Shown piece by piece: positions 1-8,919 of a DNA stretch of 64,000 bases (position 1 is its first letter; each line of letters opens with the position of its first letter). The translations under genes and the position numbers were made by a program. Below the pieces are notes generated by a model that ran no database searches, was not told where the DNA came from, and saw only the letters and a list, made by a program, of their open reading frames with translations. Source of the stretch: DATAYA01 sp963754235 (GTDB lineage Bacteria > Pseudomonadota > Alphaproteobacteria > Acetobacterales > Acetobacteraceae); the NCBI GenBank assembly GCA_963754235.1, contig CAVWFK010000044.1, positions 186,001 to 250,000 on the forward strand. Reading direction: 5' to 3'.

Positions 1-1862
1 TCGGCTCCTGCGTGCCGCTGATCAGGCTGAAGCCGCTCAGCTCGATGACGTCCGAAACTCCGTCGGCCTTGCGGGTGAGCTGCCCGACCCGGTCGATGAC
101 ATTCTCGGTCTGCACCAGGGCGGCGCCGTTCGGCAGGCCGACATTGATGAAGAAGTAGCCCTGGTCCTCGACGGGCAGGAATCCGGACGGGACGATGCCG
201 AAGACGAAGTAGGCGGCGGCGAACACGCAGCCGAGGGCCACGAATGCAACCACAAGCCGACGCGCGAGCCAGCGCACCGTGCCGCCATAGTGGTTGCGGG
301 TCCATTCGAGTGCGCCGTTGAACCAGCGGAAGACCCGGAAGCGCGCCTTCTTCGGCGGCCGCAGCATCAGCCCGCAGAGTGCGGGGCTGAGGGTGAGCGC
401 GTTGATCGCGGAGATGACCACCGAGACCGAGATGGTCACCGCGAACTGGCGGAAAAGCTGGCCGCTGATCCCGGGCAGGAAGCCGACCGGCGCAAAAACC
501 GCGACCAGCACCAGCGTGGTCGCGATCACCGGCCCGGTGATCTCGGCCATTGCCTGCCGGGTGGCGTCGCGGACCGGCCTGTCGGGCTGCTCCTCCAGAT
601 TGCGGGTCACGTTCTCGACCACCACGATCGCGTCATCCACCACCAGGGTGATCGCGAGCACGATCGCGAACAGGTCGATCGTATTGGCCGAGTAGCCCAA
701 TATGTAGAGCACCGCGAACACGCCGATCAGGGAGACCGGGATCGCGCAAATTGGGATCAGAGTCGCCCGCCAGTCCTGCAAGAAGACAAAGACGACGGCG
801 ATGACCAGCAGCAGCGTGATTGCGAGCGTGCGGAGGATCTCACTGATGTTCGCGCTCACGAATCGGGTCGAGTCGTACACGACCGCATATTTCAACCCCG
901 GCAGGAAGCTTTTTGAAATCTGCTGCATCTGCTGACGAATCGCCCGTGCCAGCGCGAGCGAGTTCGCGTTCGGTGCCTGGTAGATTGCAAGGGTCGCCGA
1001 CGGATACTGATTGATCTTGGAGCTGGAGGTGTAAGTCTGCGCCCCGAGCTGCACTTGGGCAATGTCGCCGAGCCGCACGATGCCGCCCTGCTGGTTCGTC
1101 TTGATGATAATGTTCTTGAACTGGTCAACCGAGCTCAGCCGGCCTTGCGTCACGATCGTCAATTGCTGCTGCTGTCCGCTGCTGATCGGCGGCTGGCCGA
1201 TCTGTCCGGCGGCGGACTGCGTGTTCTGCGCCGAGATGGCGGCCACTACATCGGGGGGCGTGATGCCGAGTGCCGTCATGCGCACCGGGTTCATCCAGAA
1301 CTCGCATCGCGTACTGGGAGTTGCCGAGGATCTGGGCGTTGCCGACTCCCTTCAGGCGCGACAGCGGGTACTTCAGATTGACGTTGGCGTAGTTGGAGAT
1401 GAAGGTCCGGTCGTACTTGTTGTCCGGCGAATACAGGTTCACCGCGATCACGAAGTTGCTCGATTGCTGACGGATGGTCAGCCCTTCCTGCGAGACTGCC
1501 GCCGGGAGTTGTGCCGCGGCCAGGTTGACGCGGTTCTGGACGTTGACCTGGTCGATATTGGGATCGCTGCCGATCGCGAAGGTGATATGCAGCGAGTAGG
1601 TGCCCGAACTCGAGCTCGTGCTCGACATGTAGAGCTCGTCCTGCACGCCGTTGACCTGCTCCTCGATCGGCTCGGCGATCGTGTTCGCGACGGTCTGGGC
1701 ATCGGCGCCCGGGTAGGTGGCGGAGACGTTGATCTGCGGCGGGGTGATGTTCGGGTACTGCGCGACCGGGATCACCGAGAGCGCGAGCAGGCCGGCGAGC
1801 GTGATGACGATCGAGATGACGATCGCGAATTTCGGGCGATCGATGAAGAAGCCGGACAGCAC
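1..1862 (-). pseudogene. RND (HAE1-type) efflux pump inner-membrane subunit, N-terminal part, frameshifted
   Basis: This is the proton-driven inner-membrane component of a tripartite multidrug efflux pump. The GTG start at 1862 lies 3 bp after the membrane-fusion gene. The N-terminus (FFIDRPKFAIVISIVITLAG) is the classic first transmembrane helix of the AcrB/MexB family, and LVVDDAIVVVENV near residue 408 carries the Asp-Asp pair used for proton relay. The gene runs off the window at base 1, leaving about 620 of roughly 1050 codons. The frame breaks near 1299: removing one A from the CCAGAACTCG stretch (plus strand) restores the expected RVWMNPVRMTALGI continuation, and the second frame is then open to the window edge. 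This is either a sequence error or a recent lesion. Confidence 0.9.
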
Positions 1863-1865
1863 GGA

Positions 1866-3050
1866 TCAGGGTGCCTGGCCGGGGGCGCCGGCCGATGCCT
1901 GCTGGCCGCCTGCCGGCTGCGGCGTCTGCGCCGATTGCTGCACCAAATTGACGACCTGGCCCGCCTTCACCTTCTGCTGCCCCTCGACGATCACCTGCTC
2001 GCCGCCCTTCAGCCCCGCGGTGACGATCCAGTCCTGGCCGAGCTGGCGTCCGGTCGTGATCGTCTGCTGGCGCACCTTGTTGTCCGGCCCGACCAGCAGC
2101 ACGAAACGTCCCGACTTGTCGTCCTGCACCGACTGCACGGGCACCAGCGGCCGGTCTTGCGGCTTCGCTCGCCGGATCTGCACGGTCGCGAACCCGCCGG
2201 GGATCAGCAGACCGTCGGGATTGGAGAACTTGCCCCAGACCGTCACCGTGCCGGTCGCGGGATCGACCTGGTTGTCGATGAACGCGATCTGCCCCTTCTG
2301 CTTGTATTCCTCCCCGTCCGAGAGCTGCAGCGCGAGGACCGCGGCGGAGCTGAGCTGCTCCAGCGTCTTGCTCGACTTCTGCAGCGCGGCGACGATGTCG
2401 CGGTCGGCGACCGAGAACACGACGCGGATCGGGTCCATCTGCACCACGGTCGCGAGCGGGTTTGAACTCGGCCCGACCAGATTGCCCTTGGTATAGGCGG
2501 CCTTGCCGATCCGCCCGTCGATCGGCGAGGTGATCGTCGTGTAGCTGAGGTTGATTGCCGCGGTCTCCAGGTTGGCGCGGGCGGCGAGCACGTCGGCGTT
2601 GGCCGTATCGCGGTTGGCGATGTCGGTATCGAGCTGCACCTGGGTGATGACGGCCCCGTGCGCGAGCTTGGAATCGCGGTTGTAGGTCAGTTGCGCGTTG
2701 TGCGCCGTCGCCTGCGCCTTCTGCAACGCGGCTTGCGCGGCATCCAGCGCCGCCTGGTACGGCGCCTTCTGCAGCTCGAACAGCACCTGCCCGGCCTTCA
2801 CCATCCCACCTTCCTGGAAGTCGATCTTCTCCACGAAGGCCTGCACGCGGGCGATGATGGCGACCGACTGGATCGCCTGCACGCGGCCGATTTGGGTCGT
2901 GACCGGGGCGACGTCCTTCACCTGAACCTTGGTCACGGTGACGGCGGGCGGCGGGGCGGCCGCGCCGGCGGCTTGGCCGGGCGGCGGCGCACACAGCAAG
3001 CCGAGCACGAGGGCGAGGACGAAACGCAGGCGTGGCTGGAGGGAGATCAT
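1866..3050 (-). CDS. RND efflux pump periplasmic adaptor (membrane fusion protein)
   Basis: A 394-aa HlyD/AcrA-type adaptor that couples the RND pump to an outer-membrane channel. A signal peptide covers about residues 1-28 (hydrophobic core VLALVLGLLC, then GQAAGAAAPPP). It is followed by the barrel-sandwich half-motif FQEGGMVKAGQVLFEL, a helical hairpin, the second half-motif TTITSPIDGRIGKAAYTKGN and a beta-barrel. The C-terminus is Gln/Ala/Pro-rich. The ATG at 3048-3050 overlaps the tetR stop by 4 bp (ATGA) and the stop lies 3 bp before the pump gene, so the three genes form one operon. No outer-membrane channel gene is visible; it could lie beyond the window start. Confidence 0.92.
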   Translation of the reverse strand: MISLQPRLRFVLALVLGLLCAPPPGQAAGAAAPPPAVTVTKVQVKDVAPVTTQIGRVQAIQSVAIIARVQAFVEKIDFQEGGMVKAGQVLFELQKAPYQAALDAAQAALQKAQATAHNAQLTYNRDSKLAHGAVITQVQLDTDIANRDTANADVLAARANLETAAINLSYTTITSPIDGRIGKAAYTKGNLVGPSSNPLATVVQMDPIRVVFSVADRDIVAALQKSSKTLEQLSSAAVLALQLSDGEEYKQKGQIAFIDNQVDPATGTVTVWGKFSNPDGLLIPGGFATVQIRRAKPQDRPLVPVQSVQDDKSGRFVLLVGPDNKVRQQTITTGRQLGQDWIVTAGLKGGEQVIVEGQQKVKAGQVVNLVQQSAQTPQPAGGQQASAGAPGQAP

Positions 3051-3715
3051 GCGGCGGCTCGGGCCGGCTCGCTGCGGTAGCCGTTCAGGAACAGCGCGAC
3101 CGCCCGATCCGCCAGCCGCTCCTGTTCGGCGGCTTCGGGTGCATCGAAGCCGAGCAGGGCGCGTCTGCGCACCATCAGCCCGGTGACCGCGACGAACTGT
3201 TCGGCCGCCAGCCGCGCGCCGCCGTCGCCGAAATCGAGCCGGGCCGCTTCCGCCTCGTGCACCAGCAGCTCGGCGAGGGTCGCGAGCGCGCAGGAGAAGG
3301 CCGCCTCGTAGCAGCGCGCGAGCTCGGGGAAGTGCACCGCCTCCGCGATCACCGCGCGGTGCAAGGCGACGCTCTGCGGCCCCGTGCTTGCCTCGATCAT
3401 CCGCAGCGCGAGCCGGCGCAGGATCGCCTCCAGCCCGGCCTCGTCGCGGCCGATCGCAGAGACCTCGCTCGCCCATTCGTCGGCAAGACGGGACACGACC
3501 GCCACGAACAACGCCGCCTTGTCGCCGAACTGGCGATACACCGTCTTCTTGGCGGTGCCTGCGTCCCGCGCGATCGCCTCCAGCGTGGTGGCACTGTAGC
3601 CGCGTTCGAGAAAGGCCCGCCGGGCGGTGCGCAGGATGCGCTCGTCGCGCCGGCGCGCAGCCTCCTTGGTCGGCCGGCCACCGGTGCCGGTGTGGGTGGA
3701 GAGGTGGACGGACAT
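3047..3715 (-). CDS. TetR-family transcriptional regulator of the efflux operon
   Basis: A 222-aa TetR/AcrR repressor. The N-terminal helix-turn-helix occupies about residues 20-70 (RILRTARRAFLERGYSATTL, then AGTAKKTVYRQFGDKAALF); the C-terminal ligand-binding part resembles the AefR-like group. The ATG at 3713-3715 was chosen because it precedes the HTH by a normal distance; longer frames upstream run through the intron remnant. It is the first gene of the operon and overlaps the adaptor start by 4 bp. This is less common than the divergent arrangement of acrR/acrAB and implies autoregulation. Its promoter should lie in 3716-3826, next to the inserted group II intron. Confidence 0.9.
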   Translation of the reverse strand: MSVHLSTHTGTGGRPTKEAARRRDERILRTARRAFLERGYSATTLEAIARDAGTAKKTVYRQFGDKAALFVAVVSRLADEWASEVSAIGRDEAGLEAILRRLALRMIEASTGPQSVALHRAVIAEAVHFPELARCYEAAFSCALATLAELLVHEAEAARLDFGDGGARLAAEQFVAVTGLMVRRRALLGFDAPEAAEQERLADRAVALFLNGYRSEPARAAA

Positions 3716-3827
3716 GGGAGGTAGGAAACGCCCCCGGGGCGTTTCGGTTCCGCGGGGAGCCTCTCTGAGGAATTGTCGCCCGTGCTTAGACCAGACCAGG
3801 CGGCGGAAATGTCGACCTCTGCCTCGA

Positions 3828-3897
3828 TAGGGGTCGGGAAGGGCGATCGCCCTCCCCGCCCTCCGAACCGTGCGTGCGATTTTCCCGCACACGGCTC
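3828..3897 (-). ncRNA. Group II intron domains V and VI (catalytic RNA core)
   Basis: Read on the minus strand, GAGCCGUG (from 3897) pairs with CACGGUUC (ending at 3864). Between them lie a GCGG-GAAAA-UCGC hairpin and an ACG bulge, which is the 34-nt domain V layout. Domain VI follows as GGGAGGGCG...CGCCCUUCCC with an unpaired A in GACCCCUAU near the 3' end as the likely branch point. All key elements are intact, so the ribozyme may still be active. Confidence 0.78.
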
Positions 3898-3914
3898 TCC
3901 AGTTGCTGGTTTCC

Positions 3915-5246
3915 TCATCGTGAGTGCCTCGCGTTGCCGAAGGCCGCTTGTAGGGTGAACAGCCCTTGAGCCGCGAAGAAGGCATTGGTCCAGCGCCGGT
4001 GGTCGGCTTCGCTGCGCCCCATCGAGGGACGCTTCTCCTGCTTGCGCAGGATGGCGCGCAGCCGCCGTCGGATAAAGCCGTCGAGCTTGCGGAACAGGCG
4101 CGGCCTGGCATGCATGAAGTAGCCAAACCACCCGCGCAGCAGCGGATTGAGGTCAGCGATGATCCGCCCCAGGCTGTCACCTCGGCTGCGGATCGTCCTG
4201 GCTCTCACCCTGTCCCGGAAGGCCTTCAAACTCTTGGTGCGCACGTACCGCCGACCGGCCTCGAACCGGTAGCCAAGGAACTCAAATCCCTGGCCCGGTT
4301 GTCGGCTGTCGGTGATCCGTGTCTTGTCCGGGTGCAGCGTCAGGCCGTTGGCAGTCACCCACGCCGTCACCTGGCGCAGGGCTGCCGTCGCCTCCGCTTC
4401 CGACGCGCAGAGGATCACAAAGTCGTCGGCGTAGCGCACCATCCGATCGCCGCTCCGCTCCATCAGTCGGTCGAGCGCGTGCAGGTACAGGTTGGCCAGC
4501 AGCGGCGACAGCACCGCCCCTTGGGGCGTTCCCGTCGTCGGCTGCCAGTGCGCCATCTCCGTCATGATCTCCTGGCGCAGGAAGCCCTCGATCAACGCCA
4601 GCACACGGCCATCGCTGATCGAGCCTGCCACCATCGCCAGCAGCCGGTCGTGCGGGATGGTATCGAAGTAGCTCTTCAGGTCGGCATCCACCACGAAGGT
4701 GCGGCCTTCCTTCAGCAGCCGGTCGACTTCCCGCAGAGCGTCCTTGCAGCCGCGTCCCGGACGGAAGCCGTAGCTTCCGGGCCGGAATTGCACTTCAAAG
4801 ATCGGCTCGATGACCAGCTTCAGGGCGGTTTGGACAATCCGGTCCTTGACCGTCGGAATCCCCAGCGGGCGAGTCTTGCCGTCCGCCTTGGGTATCTTCA
4901 CCCGTTTGACCGGGCTCGGCCGGTAGCTGCCGTCTTCCAGGCTCTCCCGGAGTTCCCGCAGATACCGCCCCGACTGCCCAGCGAACCGTTCGACACTTTG
5001 CCCATCCAAACCGGCCGCCCCCTTGTTGCGGGCAACACGCTGCCACGCCAGTTCAAGGGTTGCCGGTCGGGTGACCTTGTCGATCAGACTGAACCACTTG
5101 CCTCCTTTGACGCCGTTACCAAGCGCCGACACCATGCGATCCGTCCAGATCGAAGCTTCCGTCCACCACAGTTCGCGGGGTTTCCCGACGATGGCATCTG
5201 TCCCTTGCTTAGCCTTGGCGGCACTGCCGGGACTTTCCTGCTCCAT
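3915..5246 (-). CDS. ltrA: Group II intron reverse transcriptase/maturase
   Basis: A 443-aa intron-encoded protein. Reverse-transcriptase blocks are visible: GAAGLDGQSV near residue 75, RPLGIPTVKDRIVQTALKLV, the catalytic MVRYADDFVILC (YADD), and GFEFLGYRF. A maturase/thumb region then ends in LFTLQAAFGNARHSR. The ATG at 5246 was chosen over a longer frame because GAGAGG lies about 6 bases upstream and the protein then matches the family's usual length. There is no obvious C-terminal HNH endonuclease, which fits a group IIC-like intron. It is needed for splicing and for retrohoming of the intron that encloses it. Confidence 0.92.
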   Translation of the reverse strand: MEQESPGSAAKAKQGTDAIVGKPRELWWTEASIWTDRMVSALGNGVKGGKWFSLIDKVTRPATLELAWQRVARNKGAAGLDGQSVERFAGQSGRYLRELRESLEDGSYRPSPVKRVKIPKADGKTRPLGIPTVKDRIVQTALKLVIEPIFEVQFRPGSYGFRPGRGCKDALREVDRLLKEGRTFVVDADLKSYFDTIPHDRLLAMVAGSISDGRVLALIEGFLRQEIMTEMAHWQPTTGTPQGAVLSPLLANLYLHALDRLMERSGDRMVRYADDFVILCASEAEATAALRQVTAWVTANGLTLHPDKTRITDSRQPGQGFEFLGYRFEAGRRYVRTKSLKAFRDRVRARTIRSRGDSLGRIIADLNPLLRGWFGYFMHARPRLFRKLDGFIRRRLRAILRKQEKRPSMGRSEADHRRWTNAFFAAQGLFTLQAAFGNARHSR

Positions 5247-5743
5247 GCTCGACCTCTCGCATCCAGCTCCCTGCCTCCCTTCCCTTGGGTCGGTTTTGCT
5301 GCCCGTCCCTCTCGTGGCTCGCGCCACCGCGGTACTATGAAGGCTCTGAACTCCTGGCGGTCTCACCCGAACCGCCAGGTCTCTCCGTTTCAGCCGCCTT
5401 GCCGTCCCGGCATTCCGCCCTCAACCACGTGATCCGCCCGCCGGTCGCTTTGTCAGTCGCCTCAGCGCCGGCGGTTGTTCCAGGCTTCGCCATTCATGAG
5501 CAGGCTCGCCACCAGACCCCGCCGAAACAGGTTCGTCATCCTACGGACTGCCGGTTCACCTCCGGTTGCTCCCCACCCCGCCTCTCGGCGACGCAGTTAC
5601 CTTCGATTACTGGGCTGCGACCAACCCAGGCACGGACTTGCACCGTGCAGACAAAGCGTCCTCGCGGACGCACTCATGCTCGGCGAAGGCCGAGCATCCA
5701 CGACTTTGCCGCGGGACGAGAAGACGTGGATGGTCGGCCTTCC

Positions 5744-7302
5744 AGGCTGTGTGAAAACTCGCGTCGCGCGGACTCGTCATTCTAGAATCCTCCCTCAATT
5801 CGCGGGGGAATGCGGCATGGGGTTTATCGAAGGTGTCGATCGCGGACAGGTGACGCTGTTGCCGCCGGCGGTGGACGACTACGTCGCCGCCGACGCGGTG
5901 GTGCGAGTGATCGACGCGTTCGTGACCAGCCTCGACATGCCAGCTCTGGGCTTCGAGCGAGCGGTGCCGGCGCGGGAGGGCCGCCCGGGCTACGATCCGC
6001 GCGATCTGCTCAAGCTCTATATCTACGGCACCCTCAACGGGGTTCGCTCGTCGCGCAAGCTGGAGCGCGAATGCCAGCGCAACGTCGAGCTGATGTGGCT
6101 GCTGGGCCGGCTGACCCCCGACTTCAAGACGATCGCCGACTTCCGGCGCGACAACGGCCCGCAGATCATCGCCAGCTGCGGCGCGCTGGTTCGGTTCTGC
6201 CGCGACCGCGGCCTGTTCGCCGGCGGCATCGCGGCGATCGACGGCAGCAAGGTCCGCGCGGCGGCGAGCCGCAAGCAGGTGATGAGCCGCGCCGAGGCGG
6301 CGGCGGAGATCGCGCGCCTCGACCAAGCGATCGCCGACCACCTGGCGGCGATGGACGCGGCCGACGCGGCCGAGCCGGACGAGGCGAGCGGGCAAGCGGT
6401 CACGGAGGCGCTGGCGGTGCTGCGCGCCAAGCGCGGCAAGGTTGCCGAGCTGGCGCAGCGGCTGCGCGAGGAGGGTCGCGAGCTCGGCGTCGCCGGCGAG
6501 CCCGACGCACGGCCGATGGGCAGCGGCGCCGGGGCCAAGCCGCCCTCCTACAACGTGCAGATCGCGGTCGATCCGGCCAGCCACATGATCCTCCACCACG
6601 AGGTGACCACGGATGCGAACGACCTTCGCCAGCTGCTGCCGATGGCGCTCGCGGCCAAGGTGGTACTCGGCGCCGCGGCGCTGACGGTGGTTGCCGATAC
6701 CGGCTACGCCAATGCGACGCAGGCCGCGCAATGCGAGGCCGAGGGCATCGCCGCCGCAGTGCGGCCGCCGGCGCAGGTCAACCGGCGAGGCGACTACTTT
6801 GCGCCGATGGCCTTCCGCTACGATGCCGAGACCGACACGATGACCTGCCCGGCCGGGCGCCGCCTGGTTCGCAACGGCGGGCACAGGTCGGACAACGCCG
6901 TGCGCTACCGGGCCGAAAGCTGTGCCGGATGTCCGCTGAAGTCGCGCTGCACGGGGGCCGACCGACGCCACGTCTATCGACTGATCGACCAACCGGCGCT
7001 CGACCGGATGGCGGCACGGATCGCGGCGGACCCGTCGCTGATGCGGTTGCGCCGATGCACGGCCGAGCACCCGTTTGCGGCGCTGAAATACCTCCTGGGC
7101 GGTCGCTTCCTGCTGCGCGGCAAGGCCAAGGCGGCCACCGAAACCGCGCTCGCCGTGCTCGCCTACAATATCGGACGCCTCAGCAAGCTCCTCGGCCCCG
7201 CCAGCCTCGCCGCCGCACTCGCCTGACCGGAGCGGGACCGCCGCTGCCACAGACCCCAGCCTTGACCGCCCTTCAATCAAAACTCAGGTTCTCGCACAGC
7301 CT
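5744..7302 (+). mobile_element. IS1182-type insertion sequence
   Basis: An element of about 1.56 kb with one transposase gene. The ends are imperfect inverted repeats: AGGCTGTGTGAAAACTCG on the left and, read inward from the right, AGGCTGTGCGAGAACCTGAG. The flanks are GGTCGGCCTTCC and GGAAGGCCGACC, perfect complements of each other, so the element sits in the centre of a palindrome. This makes the exact end and any target duplication ambiguous by 1-2 bases. The transposase frame is complete, so the element may be functional. Confidence 0.8.
5817..7226 (+). CDS. IS1182-family transposase
   Basis: A 469-aa DDE transposase. The N-terminal DUF772-type domain contains GRPGYDPRDLLKLYIYGTLN and SRKLERECQRNVELMWLLG. 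Catalytic aspartates are in AIDGSKVRAAAS (about residue 140) and VVADTGYANA (about residue 300). The C-terminal part has a Cys cluster (CAGCPLKSRC) and the AEHPFAALKYLLGGRFLLRG segment with the catalytic Glu. The ATG at 5817 was chosen because it gives the family's usual length; upstream frame lies in the IS end and repeat. It is expected to move the enclosing element. Confidence 0.93.
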   Translation: MGFIEGVDRGQVTLLPPAVDDYVAADAVVRVIDAFVTSLDMPALGFERAVPAREGRPGYDPRDLLKLYIYGTLNGVRSSRKLERECQRNVELMWLLGRLTPDFKTIADFRRDNGPQIIASCGALVRFCRDRGLFAGGIAAIDGSKVRAAASRKQVMSRAEAAAEIARLDQAIADHLAAMDAADAAEPDEASGQAVTEALAVLRAKRGKVAELAQRLREEGRELGVAGEPDARPMGSGAGAKPPSYNVQIAVDPASHMILHHEVTTDANDLRQLLPMALAAKVVLGAAALTVVADTGYANATQAAQCEAEGIAAAVRPPAQVNRRGDYFAPMAFRYDAETDTMTCPAGRRLVRNGGHRSDNAVRYRAESCAGCPLKSRCTGADRRHVYRLIDQPALDRMAARIAADPSLMRLRRCTAEHPFAALKYLLGGRFLLRGKAKAATETALAVLAYNIGRLSKLLGPASLAAALA

Positions 7303-7328
7303 GGAAGGCCGACCATGACGGTTGGGCC

Positions 7329-8237
7329 TCATGGCGCGCGCCGGCTACCATCCGTCTCCAGCCCGAGTGCGCCCAGCCGCGCGGCTTCCTCGTCCCAGCT
7401 CGGCCGCTCCTTCACGTTCAGGAACAGATGCACCGGCCGCTCCAGCAGCCGCATCAGCTCGGCGCGGGCGCGGGCGCCGATCTCGCGAATGCGCGTGCCG
7501 CGCTCGCCGATCAGGATCGCCTTCTGCCCGGACCGCGAGACGTAGATCGTGGCGTCGATCCGCACCGAGCCGTCGTCGCGTTCCGTCCAGCTCTCGGTCT
7601 CGACCGTGGTGCCGTACGGCACCTCCTCGTGGGTTTGCCGGAACACCTGCTCGCGCACGATCTCGGCGGCCAGCATCCGGTCGAGCATGTCGGAGAGTTC
7701 GTCGTCCGGGTAAAGATGCGGGCCCTCCGGCACCACAGCGGCGAGCGCGGCGAGCAGCGCCTCCACCCCGTCGCCGGTCGCGGCGCTGACCATGAAGGTG
7801 CGCGCGAACGGCGCCAGCGCGGCCATGCCTTGGGCGAGCGGCAGCAGCGACGGGCGGGCGACGAGGTCGATCTTGTTCAGCACCAGCCACGGCGGGGCCG
7901 CGGCGCGGGCCAGTTGCCCGGCGATCGTGCGCACCGCCGCCGTGGCCCCGGCCTTCGCGTCCACCACCAGGGCCGCGATGTCGGCGTCGCGCGCGGCCCC
8001 CCAGGCGGCGTCCACCATCGCGCGGTCGAGGCGCCGGCGCGGCGTGAAGATGCCCGGCGTATCGACCAGCAGCACCTGCGCCTCGCCGCGCACCACGATC
8101 CCGCGCACGCGAAAGCGCGTAGTCTGCGGCTTCGACGAGACGATCGCCACCTTGGCGCCCGCAAGGCGGTTGAGCAGCGTCGATTTCCCCGCATTGGGTG
8201 CGCCGAGCAGGGCGACAAAACCGCAGCGCGTCGTCAT
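7329..8237 (-). CDS. era: GTPase Era
   Basis: A 302-aa ribosome-assembly GTPase that binds 16S rRNA during 30S maturation. G motifs are visible: GAPNAGKST (P-loop, residues 12-20), DTPG (about 59-62), NKID (about 121-124) and VSAATGDG (G5). The C-terminal KH domain carries the GERGTRIREIG loop. The start ATG overlaps the rnc stop by 4 bp (ATGA), giving the usual rnc-era coupling. The IS1182-type element and repeat A lie just downstream of its stop. A recO gene, often next, is not present here. Confidence 0.97.
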   Translation of the reverse strand: MTTRCGFVALLGAPNAGKSTLLNRLAGAKVAIVSSKPQTTRFRVRGIVVRGEAQVLLVDTPGIFTPRRRLDRAMVDAAWGAARDADIAALVVDAKAGATAAVRTIAGQLARAAAPPWLVLNKIDLVARPSLLPLAQGMAALAPFARTFMVSAATGDGVEALLAALAAVVPEGPHLYPDDELSDMLDRMLAAEIVREQVFRQTHEEVPYGTTVETESWTERDDGSVRIDATIYVSRSGQKAILIGERGTRIREIGARARAELMRLLERPVHLFLNVKERPSWDEEAARLGALGLETDGSRRAP

Positions 8238-8887
8238 CCCGCGAGCTTGGCCAGCAGGTCAGCCGCCGCCTGCTGCTCGGCAGCGCGCTTGACCCCGGCG
8301 GTGCCGGCGCCCTGCGCGTCGCCCACCGTGACGCTGACGGTGAAACGCGGTGCGTGCGGCGGCCCGTCGCGGCGCGCGATCGCGTAGCGCGGCAGCGGCA
8401 GGCCGCGCGCCTGTGCCCATTCCTGCAATTCGGTCTTGGCATCGATCGGCGGCGTGCCCTGCAGCGACATGGCATCCGTCCAGGCGCGACGGACGAAGCT
8501 GCGGGCCGCGTCCAGCCCGGCGTCGAAATAGAGCGCGCCGATCACCGCCTCGATCGCGTCGGCAAGCACGGTCGCCGAGCCCCGCGCCCCGGCATCGCGC
8601 GGTGCGATCTCGAGTGCGTCCGCCAGATGCTCGGTGCGGGCGACGGCGACCAGCGTCGGCTGCGACACGAGCGCGGCCAGCCGCCGGCCAAGCGCCCCCT
8701 CCTGCTCGGCCGGGAAACGTTCGGCGAGCCACTCCGCAATCACCAGACCCAGCACACGGTCGCCCACGAACTCCAGCCGTTCGTTCGATCCGGCCCCCGG
8801 TGCGGCCGACCGGTGGGTCAGCGCCTCGCGCAGCAGCCGCGGCTCGCGGAAACGGTGCCCGATCAGCTCCGCGATCGCGTCCGGCAC
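8234..8887 (-). CDS. rnc: Ribonuclease III
   Basis: A double-strand RNA endonuclease for rRNA and mRNA processing, 217 aa if the GTG at 8887 is used. The catalytic domain carries ERLEFVGDRVLGL (signature helix with the acidic metal ligands) and DAIEAVIGALYFD (second acidic cluster). A C-terminal double-stranded-RNA-binding domain starts at AKTELQEWAQ. No ATG fits near the lepB stop (8920-8922); the GTG places the catalytic domain directly after the start as in the family, while a longer frame would overlap lepB. The stop overlaps the era start by 4 bp. Confidence 0.94.
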   Translation of the reverse strand: MPDAIAELIGHRFREPRLLREALTHRSAAPGAGSNERLEFVGDRVLGLVIAEWLAERFPAEQEGALGRRLAALVSQPTLVAVARTEHLADALEIAPRDAGARGSATVLADAIEAVIGALYFDAGLDAARSFVRRAWTDAMSLQGTPPIDAKTELQEWAQARGLPLPRYAIARRDGPPHAPRFTVSVTVGDAQGAGTAGVKRAAEQQAAADLLAKLAG

Positions 8888-8919
8888 GGTGGCTGCGCTG
8901 CCAATACTTGCTGTGATGG

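Larger units (their letters stand above)
3827..5673 (-). mobile_element. Group II intron (complete, RT-encoding)
   Basis: A retroelement of about 1.85 kb on the minus strand. The 5' end is placed at GTGCGTCC (5666-5673), followed downstream by GGTGCAAGTCC, as in domain I of bacterial group II introns. The reverse transcriptase sits in the middle (domain IV). Domain V (3864-3897) and a domain VI hairpin with a bulged A about 8 nt before the 3' end complete it, and the end is placed at TAT (3827). The 5' exon ends in the hairpin TGCTCGGCCTTCGCCGAGCA of repeat family A, as expected for group IIC-like introns that insert 3' of hairpins. The exact ends are inferred from consensus, not from an empty site. 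Confidence 0.8.
5674..7316. repeat. Palindromic repeat family A, copy 1, interrupted by an IS element
   Basis: Positions 5674-5743 and 7303-7316 together form one copy of a dispersed element of about 85 bp, also found at 13760, 23940 and 29836. It has a hairpin (CTCGGCGAAGGCCGAG), an inner inverted pair (ATCCACG...CGTGGAT) and a second hairpin (GGTCGGCCTT...AAGGCCGACC). The IS1182-type element occupies the loop of the second hairpin, and the group II intron abuts the first hairpin at 5673. Confidence 0.8.

Noticed and set aside
1062..2465. A long plus-strand open frame of 467 codons opposite the efflux pump genes
   Set aside because: It mirrors the codon pattern of the RND and adaptor genes on the minus strand; its translation is Arg/Asp/His-rich without any family motif. 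High GC produces such shadows throughout the window.
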